Source of the DNA: Flavobacterium sp. DG2-3
GTDB taxonomy: Bacteria; Bacteroidota; Bacteroidia; Flavobacteriales; Flavobacteriaceae
Reading direction: 5' to 3'
Length of the DNA stretch: 64,000 nt
NCBI RefSeq assembly: GCF_030730925.1
Contig: NZ_JAVAMB010000002.1
Coordinates: forward strand, 310,001-374,000
Position 1 is the stretch's first letter. Each line of letters starts with the position of its first letter. Positions 9,081 through 19,694 of the stretch are shown piece after piece. A program made the translations under genes and the position numbers. The notes under the pieces are model-generated. The model was not told the DNA's origin. It made no database searches and saw only the letters and a program-made list of their open reading frames with translations.

Positions 9081-10265
9081 ATGAACCGGGCAATTGTACA
9101 TATCGATATGAACACGTTTTTCGTTTCCTGCGAAAGACTAACAAATTCTGAATTAAATGGAATCCCCCTCATCATTGGAGGTGGCGATAGAGGTGTTGTA
9201 GCATCATGTTCTTATGAAGCACGCCACTTTGGGGTGCGTTCAGCAATGCCGATTCACATGGCAATGAAACTTTGCCCGCAGGCTAAAATTATGAAAGGTG
9301 ATATGGAATTATACTCCAGGCTTTCCCATGACATCACAGAAATAATTCAGGAAAAAGCACCTGTTGTGGAAAAAGCCAGTATTGATGAATTCTACCTTGA
9401 CATCACAGGTATGGATAAATTTCATGGCAGTTATAAGTGGACAAATGAGCTTGCTCAGACCATTATAAAAGAAACTGGTCTGCCCTTGACATTTGCCCTA
9501 TCCATCAACAAGACAGTTTCTAAAATTGGTACAGGCGAAGGCAAACAAAAACAGAACCTGGAGATACCTCAACATTTAGTTCAGTCTTTTCTGAATCCCT
9601 TGTCTGTTCAGAAAATACCCATGGTCGGAGATAAAACTTTTCAGCTTCTCTCACGTATAGGCATTCGCACTATTGAAACTCTTTCTAAGATGCCCTGCGA
9701 AGTTCTTCAGCAGATGATAGGGAAAAATGGTTCTGAGCTGTGGAAGAAAGCCAATGGAATAGATAACAATCCCGTTGAGCCATATACAGAAAGAAAGTCA
9801 ATATCTACTGAACATACTTTTACCCAAGATACCATCGATATTCCAAAACTCAAAAGGATTATTTTAGGTATGGTAGAAAAACTGGCTTTTCAATTGCGCT
9901 CGGAAGAATGGCTGACCTCTACAGTAACCATCAAAATACGTTATGCAAATTTTGATACTGAAACAAAACAATGCCGGGTTCAATATACCTCAGCTGATCA
10001 TATCCTTTCGAAAACTGTTACAGATTTATTTGAAAAACTATACCAACGCCGTATGCGGCTTCGCCTAATTGGAGTAAGATTCAGCGGACTGGTGCGAGGG
10101 ACTTACCAGATAGACCTTTTTCAGGACACTGAGGAAATGCTGGCTCTTTATCAGGCTATGGATCGTATGAAAAGCCGTTACGGCTTTGATGCAGTAATGC
10201 GATGCGCTGGGGCATCGTTCAAACCCAATACTAAAAGTGAAATTTTAAAACGTAAATCAGATTAA
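9081..10265 (+). CDS. dinB: Y-family DNA polymerase (Pol IV/DinB-like)
   Basis: 394 aa, a usual length for Pol IV. The N-terminus IVHIDMNTFFVSCE carries metal-binding Asp9 and the aromatic steric-gate region; ASIDEFYLD supplies Asp102 and Glu103. A helix-hairpin-helix region (QLLSRIGIRTIETL) and a little-finger domain follow. The enzyme copies damaged DNA with low fidelity. Its stop codon is directly followed by the start of a DnaE-type polymerase, with no gap. Such pairs recall the ImuB-DnaE2 mutasome, but here the catalytic residues are intact, unlike ImuB. The palindrome over the promoter suggests tight, probably damage-linked, repression. Confidence 0.93.
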   Translation: MNRAIVHIDMNTFFVSCERLTNSELNGIPLIIGGGDRGVVASCSYEARHFGVRSAMPIHMAMKLCPQAKIMKGDMELYSRLSHDITEIIQEKAPVVEKASIDEFYLDITGMDKFHGSYKWTNELAQTIIKETGLPLTFALSINKTVSKIGTGEGKQKQNLEIPQHLVQSFLNPLSVQKIPMVGDKTFQLLSRIGIRTIETLSKMPCEVLQQMIGKNGSELWKKANGIDNNPVEPYTERKSISTEHTFTQDTIDIPKLKRIILGMVEKLAFQLRSEEWLTSTVTIKIRYANFDTETKQCRVQYTSADHILSKTVTDLFEKLYQRRMRLRLIGVRFSGLVRGTYQIDLFQDTEEMLALYQAMDRMKSRYGFDAVMRCAGASFKPNTKSEILKRKSD

Positions 10266-13200
10266 ATGTATCTCAACTGTCATTCTTTTCATTCTCTTCG
10301 CTACGGAACTATTCCACTCGAAGAGTTGATCTCGCAGGCCTCAGCTTGCGGTGTCACTGCAATGGCACTGACTGATATTAATACCGTAACAGGGATTTAT
10401 GATTTCATAAAAGGATGTGAAGCTTTTGGAATTAAGCCTATTGTCGGAATGGAATTCCGCTCGGAACATAAACTGCGTTTTATAGGACTGGCAAAAAGCG
10501 CATCAGGTCTTGCAGAAATGAACCGTTTCTTGACCAAACATAATTTTGACAATACTGTTCTACCTGAATCTGCACCGGAATTTGAGGATGTATTTGTTAT
10601 TTATCCTTTGGAGAATGCACCTCTTCTTTTAAGGGGAAATGAATACATCGGCATTCGTCCGGAACAGCTCCAGAAACTGGTTCTGTCTGATTGGAAAAAC
10701 AGGCAGGAAAAAATGGTAATCCTCCAGCCTGTTACCTTCCGTACAAGAACCGAATACAACCTGCACAGGATACTTCGTGCTATTGACATGAACCTAATAC
10801 TCTCCAAGCTGACTCCTGAAGATTACTGCCTGGAAACAGAAATAATGCGGCCTTTGGAATACCTCATTTCCTTTTATGCCGAGTATCCTCTGATTATTTC
10901 AAATACCGAAAAAATTATTGCTGAATGTCATTTTGAATTTGATTTTAAAACCCCAAAGAATAAGAAGTTTTACACTAACAGTAAAAAAGATGATATTATG
11001 CTGCTGACAACTCTGGCTCAGCAGGGATTGGAGTGGCGTTATGGCAAAAATAATGCAGAGGCTAAATCACGGATGTTCAAAGAACTCAAAGTAATTGACC
11101 AGCTGGAGTTCAGTGGTTATTTTTTGATTACATGGGATATCATAAGGTTCAGTAATTCTCAGGGATTTCTTCATATAGGTCGCGGAAGCGGGGCCAATAG
11201 CATCATTGCTTATTGTCTGGGCATAACCGATATCTGTCCCTTGGAACTTGATCTGTACTTTGAGCGGTTCTTAAACCTGAATCGTAAAAGTCCGCCCGAT
11301 TTTGACATCGATTGGAGCTGGAAGGAACGTGATACTATTCTTGAATATATATTTTCTCGTTACGGCTATGATCACGTAGCATTCTGCGGTACAAATGTTG
11401 AATTTAAATACCGTTCTATTTTTCGTGAGGTTGGCAAAGTTTTCGGGCTTCCAAAAGAAGAACTTGATTCCCTTGCCAAAAATCCTATGGAACTGCATGC
11501 CTCCAATAAAGTGGTTCGACAAGTACAGCAGTATGGAATGCTTTTAGAGAAATATCCTAATCAGCGCAGTATGCACTCCTGCGGTATACTCATTTCCGAA
11601 GAGCCTATCACCAATTACACACCGCTGGAAATGCCCCCAAAAGGCTTTCCAATTGTTCTTTTTGATATGCATATAGCTGAAGATATTGGGCTTGAAAAAT
11701 TTGATATCCTTAGCCAGCGTGGGATCGGGCATATTGATGACAGTGTAAAGCTTATTGAAAAAAACCGTGGCATACGCCTTAACATCCGTGATACTTCCAT
11801 TTCAAAGAATGAAGCCAAGTGCAATGAGTTTCTTGGAATAGGAAAGACTATAGGCTGTTTTTACATTGAGAGCCCTGCCATGCGTGGACTGCTTCGCCGT
11901 TTGAATTGTGATAATTACAAAACTTTAGTAGCTGCCTCCTCTATCATACGTCCCGGTGTGGCGCAGTCTGGTATGATGAAAGAGTATATCTTCCGCCATA
12001 ACCATCCAGACAAGTTTGAGTATTTCCACCCTGTCTTTCAGGAGCAGTTGGGCGAGACTTACGGTATTATGGTATATCAGGAAGACGTTATCAAAATTGC
12101 ACTTCATTATGGCGGGCTACCAGCAGTTGATGGAGATATCCTGCGCCGTGCCATGTCAGGGAAAGGGCGTTCTAAAGCAGCACTGCAGAAAGTAAAGGAT
12201 AATTTCTTTCTTTCTTGTGTACAACAGGGGCATCCGCTAAAGCTAAGTGAGGAAATATACCGCCAGATAGAATCTTTTGCTGGTTATTCTTTCTGCAAGG
12301 CACACTCGGCATCTTATGCAGTGGAGAGTTATCAGAGTCTTTATCTGAAGGTTTATTATCCTGTGGAGTTTATGGTGGCTGTCATCAATAATCAGGGAGG
12401 ATTCTATCGCACAGAAGTATATGTCCATGAAGCAAAAATGTCAGGAGCTGCAATTCACAATCCGTGTGTAAACAAAAGTGAATTTGAAACCACACTTTAC
12501 GGCACAGATGTCTATCTGGGCTTCATGCACCTTCAGAGCCTCGAATCCAAAATCGCTCTTCTCATACAGCAGGAACGTGAAAAAAACGGATCATACAAAT
12601 CACTTGAAGATTTTATTAACCGCATTCCTATTGGCATCGAAGGAATACAGATCCTTATTTTCATCGGCGCATTCCGTTTCACAGGAAAATCAAAAAATCA
12701 GTTGCTTGTAATTGCTCGGCTTATTTTAGTCAACTTTAAGCCTGAGAACCGAAACCTGATGCTCATTCAGGAACCTGTAAAGGAATATGAGCTTCCAAAA
12801 CTGGAACGTTCTGAATTTGAAGATGCCTTTGATGAAATAGAACTCTTAAGTTTCCCTGTATCTTGCTCCCCTTTTGATTTATTGCAGACAAAATTCAGAG
12901 GTGATGTAATGGCAAAAGATTTATTGATGTATCATAAGAAAACTGTCCGCATGCTGGCGTATCTTATCTCGCGCAAGCACGTCCCTACAAAGATGGGCGC
13001 TATGTATTTTGGGACCTGGATTGATGCTGATGGAGAATTTTTCGATACAGCTCATTTTACAGGTAGTCTGAAAGAATATCCTTTTCAGGGAGGGGGTTGT
13101 TATCTGCTGCTTGGAAATGTTGAGGTAGATTATCATTTTCCGACAATTACGGTCACCAAAATGGCTAAAATGCCCTTTATCCCTGATCCGAGATACAAGC

Positions 13201-13322
13201 ATGAGAACGATTTGAAATATAAAATGCATCAGAAACTAAAAGAAGATGTCAGTATGACTCATCGTGCTCCTTATCCGCAGGAACATGAAATTAATATTCC
13301 GAGAAATAAAATGAAAATGTAA
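10266..13322 (+). CDS. dnaE2: DNA polymerase III alpha subunit, DnaE2-like
   Basis: 1018 aa, shorter than replicative DnaE1 (about 1160) and close to error-prone DnaE2/ImuC. The N-terminal PHP-like domain begins NCHSFHSLRYGT. The polymerase core has HIGRGSGANSI and PPDFDIDW with Asp345, Asp347 and Asp349, and a third candidate catalytic Asp480 in KFDILSQRGI. SFCKAHSASYA marks the fingers region. The C-terminal 200 residues hold a reduced OB-like region; no clear tau- or clamp-binding tail was seen. ATG follows the dinB stop directly, implying translational coupling. It is very unlikely to be the housekeeping replicase given its size and place. DnaE2 as opposed to DnaE1 is inferred from length and partner. 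Confidence 0.88.
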   Translation: MYLNCHSFHSLRYGTIPLEELISQASACGVTAMALTDINTVTGIYDFIKGCEAFGIKPIVGMEFRSEHKLRFIGLAKSASGLAEMNRFLTKHNFDNTVLPESAPEFEDVFVIYPLENAPLLLRGNEYIGIRPEQLQKLVLSDWKNRQEKMVILQPVTFRTRTEYNLHRILRAIDMNLILSKLTPEDYCLETEIMRPLEYLISFYAEYPLIISNTEKIIAECHFEFDFKTPKNKKFYTNSKKDDIMLLTTLAQQGLEWRYGKNNAEAKSRMFKELKVIDQLEFSGYFLITWDIIRFSNSQGFLHIGRGSGANSIIAYCLGITDICPLELDLYFERFLNLNRKSPPDFDIDWSWKERDTILEYIFSRYGYDHVAFCGTNVEFKYRSIFREVGKVFGLPKEELDSLAKNPMELHASNKVVRQVQQYGMLLEKYPNQRSMHSCGILISEEPITNYTPLEMPPKGFPIVLFDMHIAEDIGLEKFDILSQRGIGHIDDSVKLIEKNRGIRLNIRDTSISKNEAKCNEFLGIGKTIGCFYIESPAMRGLLRRLNCDNYKTLVAASSIIRPGVAQSGMMKEYIFRHNHPDKFEYFHPVFQEQLGETYGIMVYQEDVIKIALHYGGLPAVDGDILRRAMSGKGRSKAALQKVKDNFFLSCVQQGHPLKLSEEIYRQIESFAGYSFCKAHSASYAVESYQSLYLKVYYPVEFMVAVINNQGGFYRTEVYVHEAKMSGAAIHNPCVNKSEFETTLYGTDVYLGFMHLQSLESKIALLIQQEREKNGSYKSLEDFINRIPIGIEGIQILIFIGAFRFTGKSKNQLLVIARLILVNFKPENRNLMLIQEPVKEYELPKLERSEFEDAFDEIELLSFPVSCSPFDLLQTKFRGDVMAKDLLMYHKKTVRMLAYLISRKHVPTKMGAMYFGTWIDADGEFFDTAHFTGSLKEYPFQGGGCYLLLGNVEVDYHFPTITVTKMAKMPFIPDPRYKHENDLKYKMHQKLKEDVSMTHRAPYPQEHEINIPRNKMKM

Positions 13323-13326
13323 TGTT

Positions 13327-15262
13327 TTATGCACTTATCATCTTTAAAGTTTTTGTGTGGGCTTCTATCCTCAAGTCATCTTCAATTTTTAAAACAAGTA
13401 GCACCAATAGCTTCAGCAGTATGCGATAGTCATTTTTTTGTGTCTCCTCATCATGGCTATTTGTTGCGTGTACATATTTATTTCTCAACCAAAGACCGTT
13501 AGAAAATCTGTTATTTAAATAGTAATTAAAAAAATCACGTTCAGCCAAAGTAAACAAGGCGCCGGAAAAAGCAACAATCTTTTGTTGTTCCATTCTATCT
13601 ATTTCATTTCTGATATATTCGGGAAAGTGATAGTAGCTTATAACATCATTATTATCCAAAATTGCTATAACAGTGAAAAAAGTGTTGTTTGTAGGTTTTA
13701 TCGCACCATTAGAATCAAAAATTAAATACCCTTCATTAATAAATTTATATATAATTTCTTTTTCATAACTGTCAAAATTTTTCAATACCAAATCTTGTGA
13801 AACAATCAGTTCATAGAAACAGCTGTATTTTTCACCATATTTCTGATAATTAAAAAGAATGCTGCTTCTGTTGAAAAAATAATTTCTGAGTTTTGAATAT
13901 TCATTTCCGTGAGGATACACATATTTTTTCTTTACCCGAGAAGGTATCTTTTCAAAACCAGATGTTTTAGTAGTGACCTGCAACAGTTCATAGTCAATTT
14001 TACCATCAAGAATATACAACCGGTACTGCTCGATTAAAGATTCAAATTCAGGCACAATTAATCTAATCTTTTCCAGCGGTGTACCTGCGGAATTGGGAAG
14101 ATACAATTTAAAAGTATCGACCTCAAACTCAGTATTAAGATAATCATTGACAAAATATCGAAGGAGTTCTTCTATACTTATATCAATAGATTCTAAAAAA
14201 TGTCTGTAAATCTCAAACTTTAATTCCCCAGTTAAGGTTCTGTCACGAAAATCAAAACTGATCAAGAACTCATTTTTAGATTTCATAAAAATCCTGTCAA
14301 ATGTATCGATTGTTGAAGATCTAGTGACCATATCAATACAACCTTGAAAATCAACAAACCCAAAAATATTTCTGTAATTCTTGAAAAGATCCTTTTTATC
14401 TGTTTTTTCTCTTAATCTTTTAGTACTGTACGAGTAAATCTGCCTTTCTCCTTCCATTATTACCTTTTCTATTTCATCCTGATCTTCACAAAGACTTGCT
14501 CCTTTCGAAACTGTCATGACATGTGCCGATTTAAAATGCTCATCATTAAGCTTTTTTGAAAGCCTTTTCGCTTTAAGTCTTAATTTATCACTTATCCTTA
14601 GAAACTCAGAATCTTTACTGCTTTCCACTAACCGGATGTAATTAAGATTCACATCCTCTGTATCGAGATACTTATCTATCAACAACTCCCTGTCATTGAG
14701 AGTAAGAGATTTTGGAAAATATTTTTCTTTTTGTTTATGGTCATGCTCCTGTTCATAATAACTTAAAAGATTTTCGGCATTTTTTCCATCTGCCAACAGA
14801 TAAGTTCTTATTTCAGGTTCAAAAAAAAGTACAATTCTGCTGCAATAAAGAATATCATTGATATCAAATTTCTTTTTTGAGAATAAAATCTGGAGATCCG
14901 CATAAGTAATCTTTTCATAGATCTTAAACTTGTTTAGCAGAAGCCAGAATGATTCATGATAATCATATATAATATCATCATAAAATGAAGTAATCAATTC
15001 TGATGATAAACTTGCAAAATAAAGACTGATTTGTTTTTTAAATTCCTTAATCTGATCCTTATATTTCCTAATTGTCGCGTTATCCCAGTCCTGATGAGTA
15101 AATCCATTATCAAGATATTCACAGATATGATGAAGCTCAATGATATCATTAATATTATAAGAAACCTTGACGTATAGCCCATTTTTTTAGGAACTCATTT
15201 ATTTTGTTCATCATAGGATATGATGCCAAATCTTGTTTTGAAAAAAATATTATTCGTTCCAT
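13327..15262 (-). CDS. Frameshifted gene, HEPN-like C-terminal domain (putative abortive-infection protein)
   Basis: The uninterrupted part is 13327-14997 (556 aa), but the same frame stays open upstream of its first ATG to 15181, and a matching N-terminus starts at ATG 15262 in another frame (MERIIFFSKQDLASYPMMNK). The frames meet at a run of seven A on the coding strand (15188-15182); removing one A joins them into a 644-aa protein through FLKNGLYVKV. The C-terminal region contains LRNKYVHATNSHDEE, an RX4H HEPN ribonuclease motif (Arg593/His598 of the joined protein), in a helical context. Neighbours are a mutagenic polymerase pair and an Avs-like gene, so a defence RNase is plausible. It could be a sequencing error, slippage-regulated, or a recent pseudogene. 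Confidence 0.65.
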
Positions 15263-15425
15263 AAATAATTTATTTTATAAGATTTATCTCTATTTTTTCT
15301 TATTACCCATTGGTATTTCAAAATAGGAAATATAATTAAACATCCTCAGTTCTTAAAGACTCTTAGTTATGTCTGTGCAGTATTAGGTTTTGCGTAATTG
15401 AGTATTATTGTAACAATTGTGGAAA

Positions 15426-18400
15426 CTATTGCTTATAAACTTCAACTGACTGGAAAACTGGAAAATTTTCTAATCCGCTTTCAGCATGCAGCTCATGCAT
15501 ATCATCTACTTCGTCTAAACTGAAATTACGTTCTCCCCAGATCCCCCAAACTAATGTACAATTGTTTGAATTAAGGAAATGGTCTATTAGATCTTTTCGT
15601 AAATAAACTAAATTGTGGTTGTTATCATAATCCTCATAATACTTGATTTCTTGCGATGCTAAACGATTGTTAGAGTCCTTAAGATTAAAAGTATCAGGCG
15701 AATTAACTAGTTCAAGTTCTTCAAACAGCTCTTTTGAGATAACTGTTCGATGCCCCGAATAATTTGCAGTGCTATCGCTTGAAAATGAAAATTCCATAAC
15801 AGGCAGAAGAATTTTAAACTTTTTCTTCACTTTTTTGGTAACTTCTATTTCATTTGGATATTCCATCTTTAATGTCTTAGAATTAAATTTTGGATAATAA
15901 TCAGGATGCCCTTTTTTTACAGTAATTTTTTTAGTCTCAGCAACAAATGACAGGTTAACATAGTTATCATAAACTGCTCCATCAAAGAGATACATCTCAC
16001 CAGCAAAACAATCATGGTTCTCCCGCTTCTCAGGAAGCCATCTTCCTCTGAAATCTTGCTTTTCTAGACGTGATAAAACTTTTTCCAGATCTTTATTTTT
16101 AACAATAAGTGCCCTAATAAATATAAACCTCTCTCTCTGAATTTCTTTATCCTCCTGGCTTATAAGCCCATCCATACAAATCCATTGACCACTTTGTTCA
16201 TTTAAATCCGTTACCTCCAGATATTCTGAAACATCTGCACCACCTCCGTTTTTATACCATTCCATTAAGCTCAAATTCCTGTCGCCAAGATAATCGGTCT
16301 GAACAAACTTTGTTTTATTTTGTTTTACATCTTCAGGGAAACTTAGGTCTATGTCTGGATTGATTATCCTGAAATCTCCATACTCATTTTCCAACAGGCC
16401 AGCATCATCCCTTAATCCTGCCAATTCATAAAATGCAATCCATGAGTACTTTTTTCCATAGCGTTCAGTTTTGGCTCTTTGCCCTCTGCTCGAATATTCC
16501 AATCTTTGTATTCTGCTGTCCATTTCCTTGAATATAAGACCGTCCCACCCTAGCTGAAAAATACGCCAGTATATCTGGCGTCGCACCAGTTTTTTACTGT
16601 CTGGATCACTGTAATTTCTGCCGTCATTGACAATCTGTCCAATGGTATAGTTACTGAAATCCATATAAATTGGATCAGAGAAATTGCCTTTTTGTTTTTC
16701 ATAATCAAATTCTCCCCAATTTCTGATGCCTCCTGTGGAATAAGGTGCTCTGATCATATCCTGTTCGGACTCGGTGAGAAGATCCGGATAGTACTTCAAT
16801 GCCGTTTCTATACTCATAGTTGCATAACTTCGTGCTAGATAATGAGTCGTTCCATGCGGTGAATCTGCAGCAAACATTAAACTGTAAAGCATTTGCGCAA
16901 TTGGCTTTAAATACAGTTCCCGAAATTTGGAATCCACGCTGTTATGCTCTGCAAGTATGACGCCATACATTGCTCCCAAAGTTCTTTCCCAAACATATGG
17001 ATCGTTTATCGCAAGGGAATAAGAAACAAGATCAGCAAACTCCTTTGGAAATCTTCTTCCATAATAATAAAGCGCCCTAGTGGCGCGATCACGCATATCT
17101 CTGTTTGTAACGGTGAGCATCCACATCAGTTTCCGTGCAGCTATATGCACACGACCAGATACCTCACGATTTTCCCTGTTTACTTTTTCGATATAGCAGA
17201 TATATCCGTAATAGTTACCATCTTGTTCCGGAAAGTAGCTATCCCTGCATTTCTCAGTCCAATAAATATCCCTAAAAGACACATTCATCGAAAGAAGAAG
17301 ATCAGAAAGAAAAAGGAAATTAAGAGGATGTTCGATAACCAGCTCAGTGGTGTCAAAAAGATCAATTAAAGACCAAGTTCTGGAAGTATCATGAAAACTG
17401 TCAGTAACCATTTTTTTTGCCAACTCCTGATAAGGTAAAATAATATCAGCATTCAAATCAAATAGGGCTTCCACTGTATATTTTGAAAGTGTATAAGAAT
17501 CACTAACTACGCATTCTAATCCAAAACGTTTAATTGCCAATATACAGAATGAACGCAGAATATCATCATATAAGGCATGCTTACGGTTCTCTCCAAGAAG
17601 TGATGTAGCAAATTTTCTGCTTTTTATAAGAAGCATCACTTCACTGCTGTCCTTGATCTCTTCCAAAACACTTTTGGCAATCAGATAGCCGTTAAGCAGG
17701 TCATAGGTAAATGCAACAACTTCTTTTCCATCCCAATCCCTGAAAATAAGCAGATCTTCTCCCTCAAAAGCTTGTAGTGTATCAGTATCAAGCATAGCAG
17801 GCACAACATCTTGAAGCGCTATATCCCTCTTATCGCTGTTCCAGAGCGCAGCAGAAATTTTATTTAGAATATCCTTTGTAAAAGATTTGCTGTAACGAAG
17901 CTCACGACCCAGTCTGCCAACGATATTTTCATTGCATTTCTGGAGATATTCTTCGAAAATATCAAACATATCTTCATTTTGAAATGAAACTGTCTCTCCT
18001 TTTTTGGCTTCGCAGAAAATCGTCAGATACAGTGGTTCTGTAAAATGATATATCCTCTCTGAATTATTTTGCAGGGTGATTCCATAATGTTTAAAATATC
18101 TTTCCGTTGCTTCATTTACATTGTAGTTTGTAAAACCGTCTACCTCTATCTTCTTATTCCATTTACCATCAGGATAGGAAAGGTAATTCTTAGGAAACAG
18201 TACCTCCTCATAAGAGCTTCGGTAAGTCGATAGTAAAAGAATATTAGAAAAATTTAATCTGATTTCATTAGCCAGCTCTTCTATACCCGATACCCATATT
18301 TCCTTCCAATAAGCCGACTCATTTAGTCCATCAATAGCAAATACAAGTTTAGTCTTATGCACACGTGCACAAATTTCAAGAGCTCCCAAAAAATCCTTTA

Positions 18401-19694
18401 CAGTCCAGTCGCTTGGAATATCAAGCAGCTGCCTTATCTGTTCTTTTACTGGATGATTAGATCTGAAGTGACTGCCAAAAAGAAAGATTGCCGGTTTTCC
18501 ACTATCTATCTGTTTGCGGACTGTATCAACTGCTAAATGAGTTTTCCCTTTTGAAGCATTTCCGCAAATATAGACTTCAGTCTCGTTTACTGACTGTAGA
18601 ATCTCGAAAATATAAAGATAGGAATCAAATTTTCTAATAGTAAAATGCGGCCCTAACAGGCAGTCTCTGCATTCGCGTATTTTTTGTTTTACTGATTGAT
18701 CCGTTTCTTTACGCTCAGCTGCCCAGCTGATATCAGCGACATCTTGATCATTGCTCAGGATAGAATATTCATCAGAATAAATTTGGTATTCCTCCACAAA
18801 CTTGTCTATCTCTAAAAGCAAAAGCTGCAATTTGGAAAGTTCATTTTCTTGTAAAATAACACAAACTTTTTTTAGAAGCAGATTCCCTCTTTTTATTAGA
18901 GTAATATGACTCTCAGTCAGAACAAATTCTTTTATTTTTTTTGCTGTTTCTTCAAAACCACTACTAATATCGTAATCCCTGACTCTCTTAATATCTTCTT
19001 CATACTCAACTTTAAACCTATCTATATCAAGATTTCTTGTTCTCTCTGTGATAAGAGCAGCTAAAGAACTGCCTCCAATAAATTTTGAAATATCTTCGTC
19101 AGCTGTACCGATGATGTGGAGTTCTTCTAAATATTTTGATTTAATGACTCTGGACTCTCTTACTATTTCAAATTTATCCCTAAACCAGTCAAAATCAAGA
19201 ATTTTATCTGTAAAGAAATATCGCTGTACATTTGGATACTTTCTTAAATAATTCAATATTTCACTCTCACCCCAGTGGATCAATTCTGGATTGCAGTGAT
19301 GTGATAAAACTGGTTTTGCTTTATGCTTTAATATTCCTATGCCATCAAACCAGCTCTTTTCTGCTGGTGTCATTGACAGCTTACTACATAAAAACCATTT
19401 TTTTAGTTTGATGCCATGGACATCTGCTGCTTTTTGTAATGATTTTTTAATCTGTTCCTGTCTGCCGCTTTCGCTAAAGCGCCCAAAAAATTTGCACTGC
19501 CAGCCCCAGATGTCTCCATCAGGCAATTCTAAATAAAACTCAACGCCATCCCCGCCTCCACTATCATCAATAGAAGTTAGTCTTCCTTTACTCGAATATA
19601 GTTCAAAGACCAGCTGATAGCATAATTCTTCAAAACTTTTCTTTTTGTCGTCATCATATGATTTAAGGTTTTCCCAGTTGATCAGGTTACTCAT
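15426..19694 (-). CDS. Mrr-like nuclease fused to Avs-like STAND NTPase
   Basis: 1422 aa. The N-terminus (1-150) is a restriction-endonuclease-like domain: FEELCYQL (21-28), GGGDGVEF (46-53) and WGWQCKFF (63-70), giving the D/E and QxK residues of Mrr-type nucleases. The STAND ATPase has P-loop GNASKGKTH (378-386) and Walker B KLVFAIDGLNES (449-460). The 800-residue C-terminal part is probably the ligand sensor. ATPase and sensor align with the trypsin-fused protein at 1-2913. Type 4 AVAST (Avs4) proteins share the Mrr-STAND order and act by degrading DNA after binding a phage protein. The ORF is intact. A TAGATTTG box on the minus strand (19775-19768) may be its promoter. Confidence 0.88.
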   Translation of the reverse strand: MSNLINWENLKSYDDDKKKSFEELCYQLVFELYSSKGRLTSIDDSGGGDGVEFYLELPDGDIWGWQCKFFGRFSESGRQEQIKKSLQKAADVHGIKLKKWFLCSKLSMTPAEKSWFDGIGILKHKAKPVLSHHCNPELIHWGESEILNYLRKYPNVQRYFFTDKILDFDWFRDKFEIVRESRVIKSKYLEELHIIGTADEDISKFIGGSSLAALITERTRNLDIDRFKVEYEEDIKRVRDYDISSGFEETAKKIKEFVLTESHITLIKRGNLLLKKVCVILQENELSKLQLLLLEIDKFVEEYQIYSDEYSILSNDQDVADISWAAERKETDQSVKQKIRECRDCLLGPHFTIRKFDSYLYIFEILQSVNETEVYICGNASKGKTHLAVDTVRKQIDSGKPAIFLFGSHFRSNHPVKEQIRQLLDIPSDWTVKDFLGALEICARVHKTKLVFAIDGLNESAYWKEIWVSGIEELANEIRLNFSNILLLSTYRSSYEEVLFPKNYLSYPDGKWNKKIEVDGFTNYNVNEATERYFKHYGITLQNNSERIYHFTEPLYLTIFCEAKKGETVSFQNEDMFDIFEEYLQKCNENIVGRLGRELRYSKSFTKDILNKISAALWNSDKRDIALQDVVPAMLDTDTLQAFEGEDLLIFRDWDGKEVVAFTYDLLNGYLIAKSVLEEIKDSSEVMLLIKSRKFATSLLGENRKHALYDDILRSFCILAIKRFGLECVVSDSYTLSKYTVEALFDLNADIILPYQELAKKMVTDSFHDTSRTWSLIDLFDTTELVIEHPLNFLFLSDLLLSMNVSFRDIYWTEKCRDSYFPEQDGNYYGYICYIEKVNRENREVSGRVHIAARKLMWMLTVTNRDMRDRATRALYYYGRRFPKEFADLVSYSLAINDPYVWERTLGAMYGVILAEHNSVDSKFRELYLKPIAQMLYSLMFAADSPHGTTHYLARSYATMSIETALKYYPDLLTESEQDMIRAPYSTGGIRNWGEFDYEKQKGNFSDPIYMDFSNYTIGQIVNDGRNYSDPDSKKLVRRQIYWRIFQLGWDGLIFKEMDSRIQRLEYSSRGQRAKTERYGKKYSWIAFYELAGLRDDAGLLENEYGDFRIINPDIDLSFPEDVKQNKTKFVQTDYLGDRNLSLMEWYKNGGGADVSEYLEVTDLNEQSGQWICMDGLISQEDKEIQRERFIFIRALIVKNKDLEKVLSRLEKQDFRGRWLPEKRENHDCFAGEMYLFDGAVYDNYVNLSFVAETKKITVKKGHPDYYPKFNSKTLKMEYPNEIEVTKKVKKKFKILLPVMEFSFSSDSTANYSGHRTVISKELFEELELVNSPDTFNLKDSNNRLASQEIKYYEDYDNNHNLVYLRKDLIDHFLNSNNCTLVWGIWGERNFSLDEVDDMHELHAESGLENFPVFQSVEVYKQ

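Noticed and set aside
14994..15182. 62-aa minus-strand reading frame upstream of the HEPN-like gene
   Set aside because: It is out of frame with the gene; the correct upstream frame is GLYVKVSYNINDIIELHHIC, and this is a shadow of it.
15426..19694. Type I or IV restriction enzyme
   Set aside because: The nuclease-like N-terminus is joined to a STAND ATPase with a long C-terminal sensor and no helicase motifs or methylase partner, so an Avs-like sensor is preferred.
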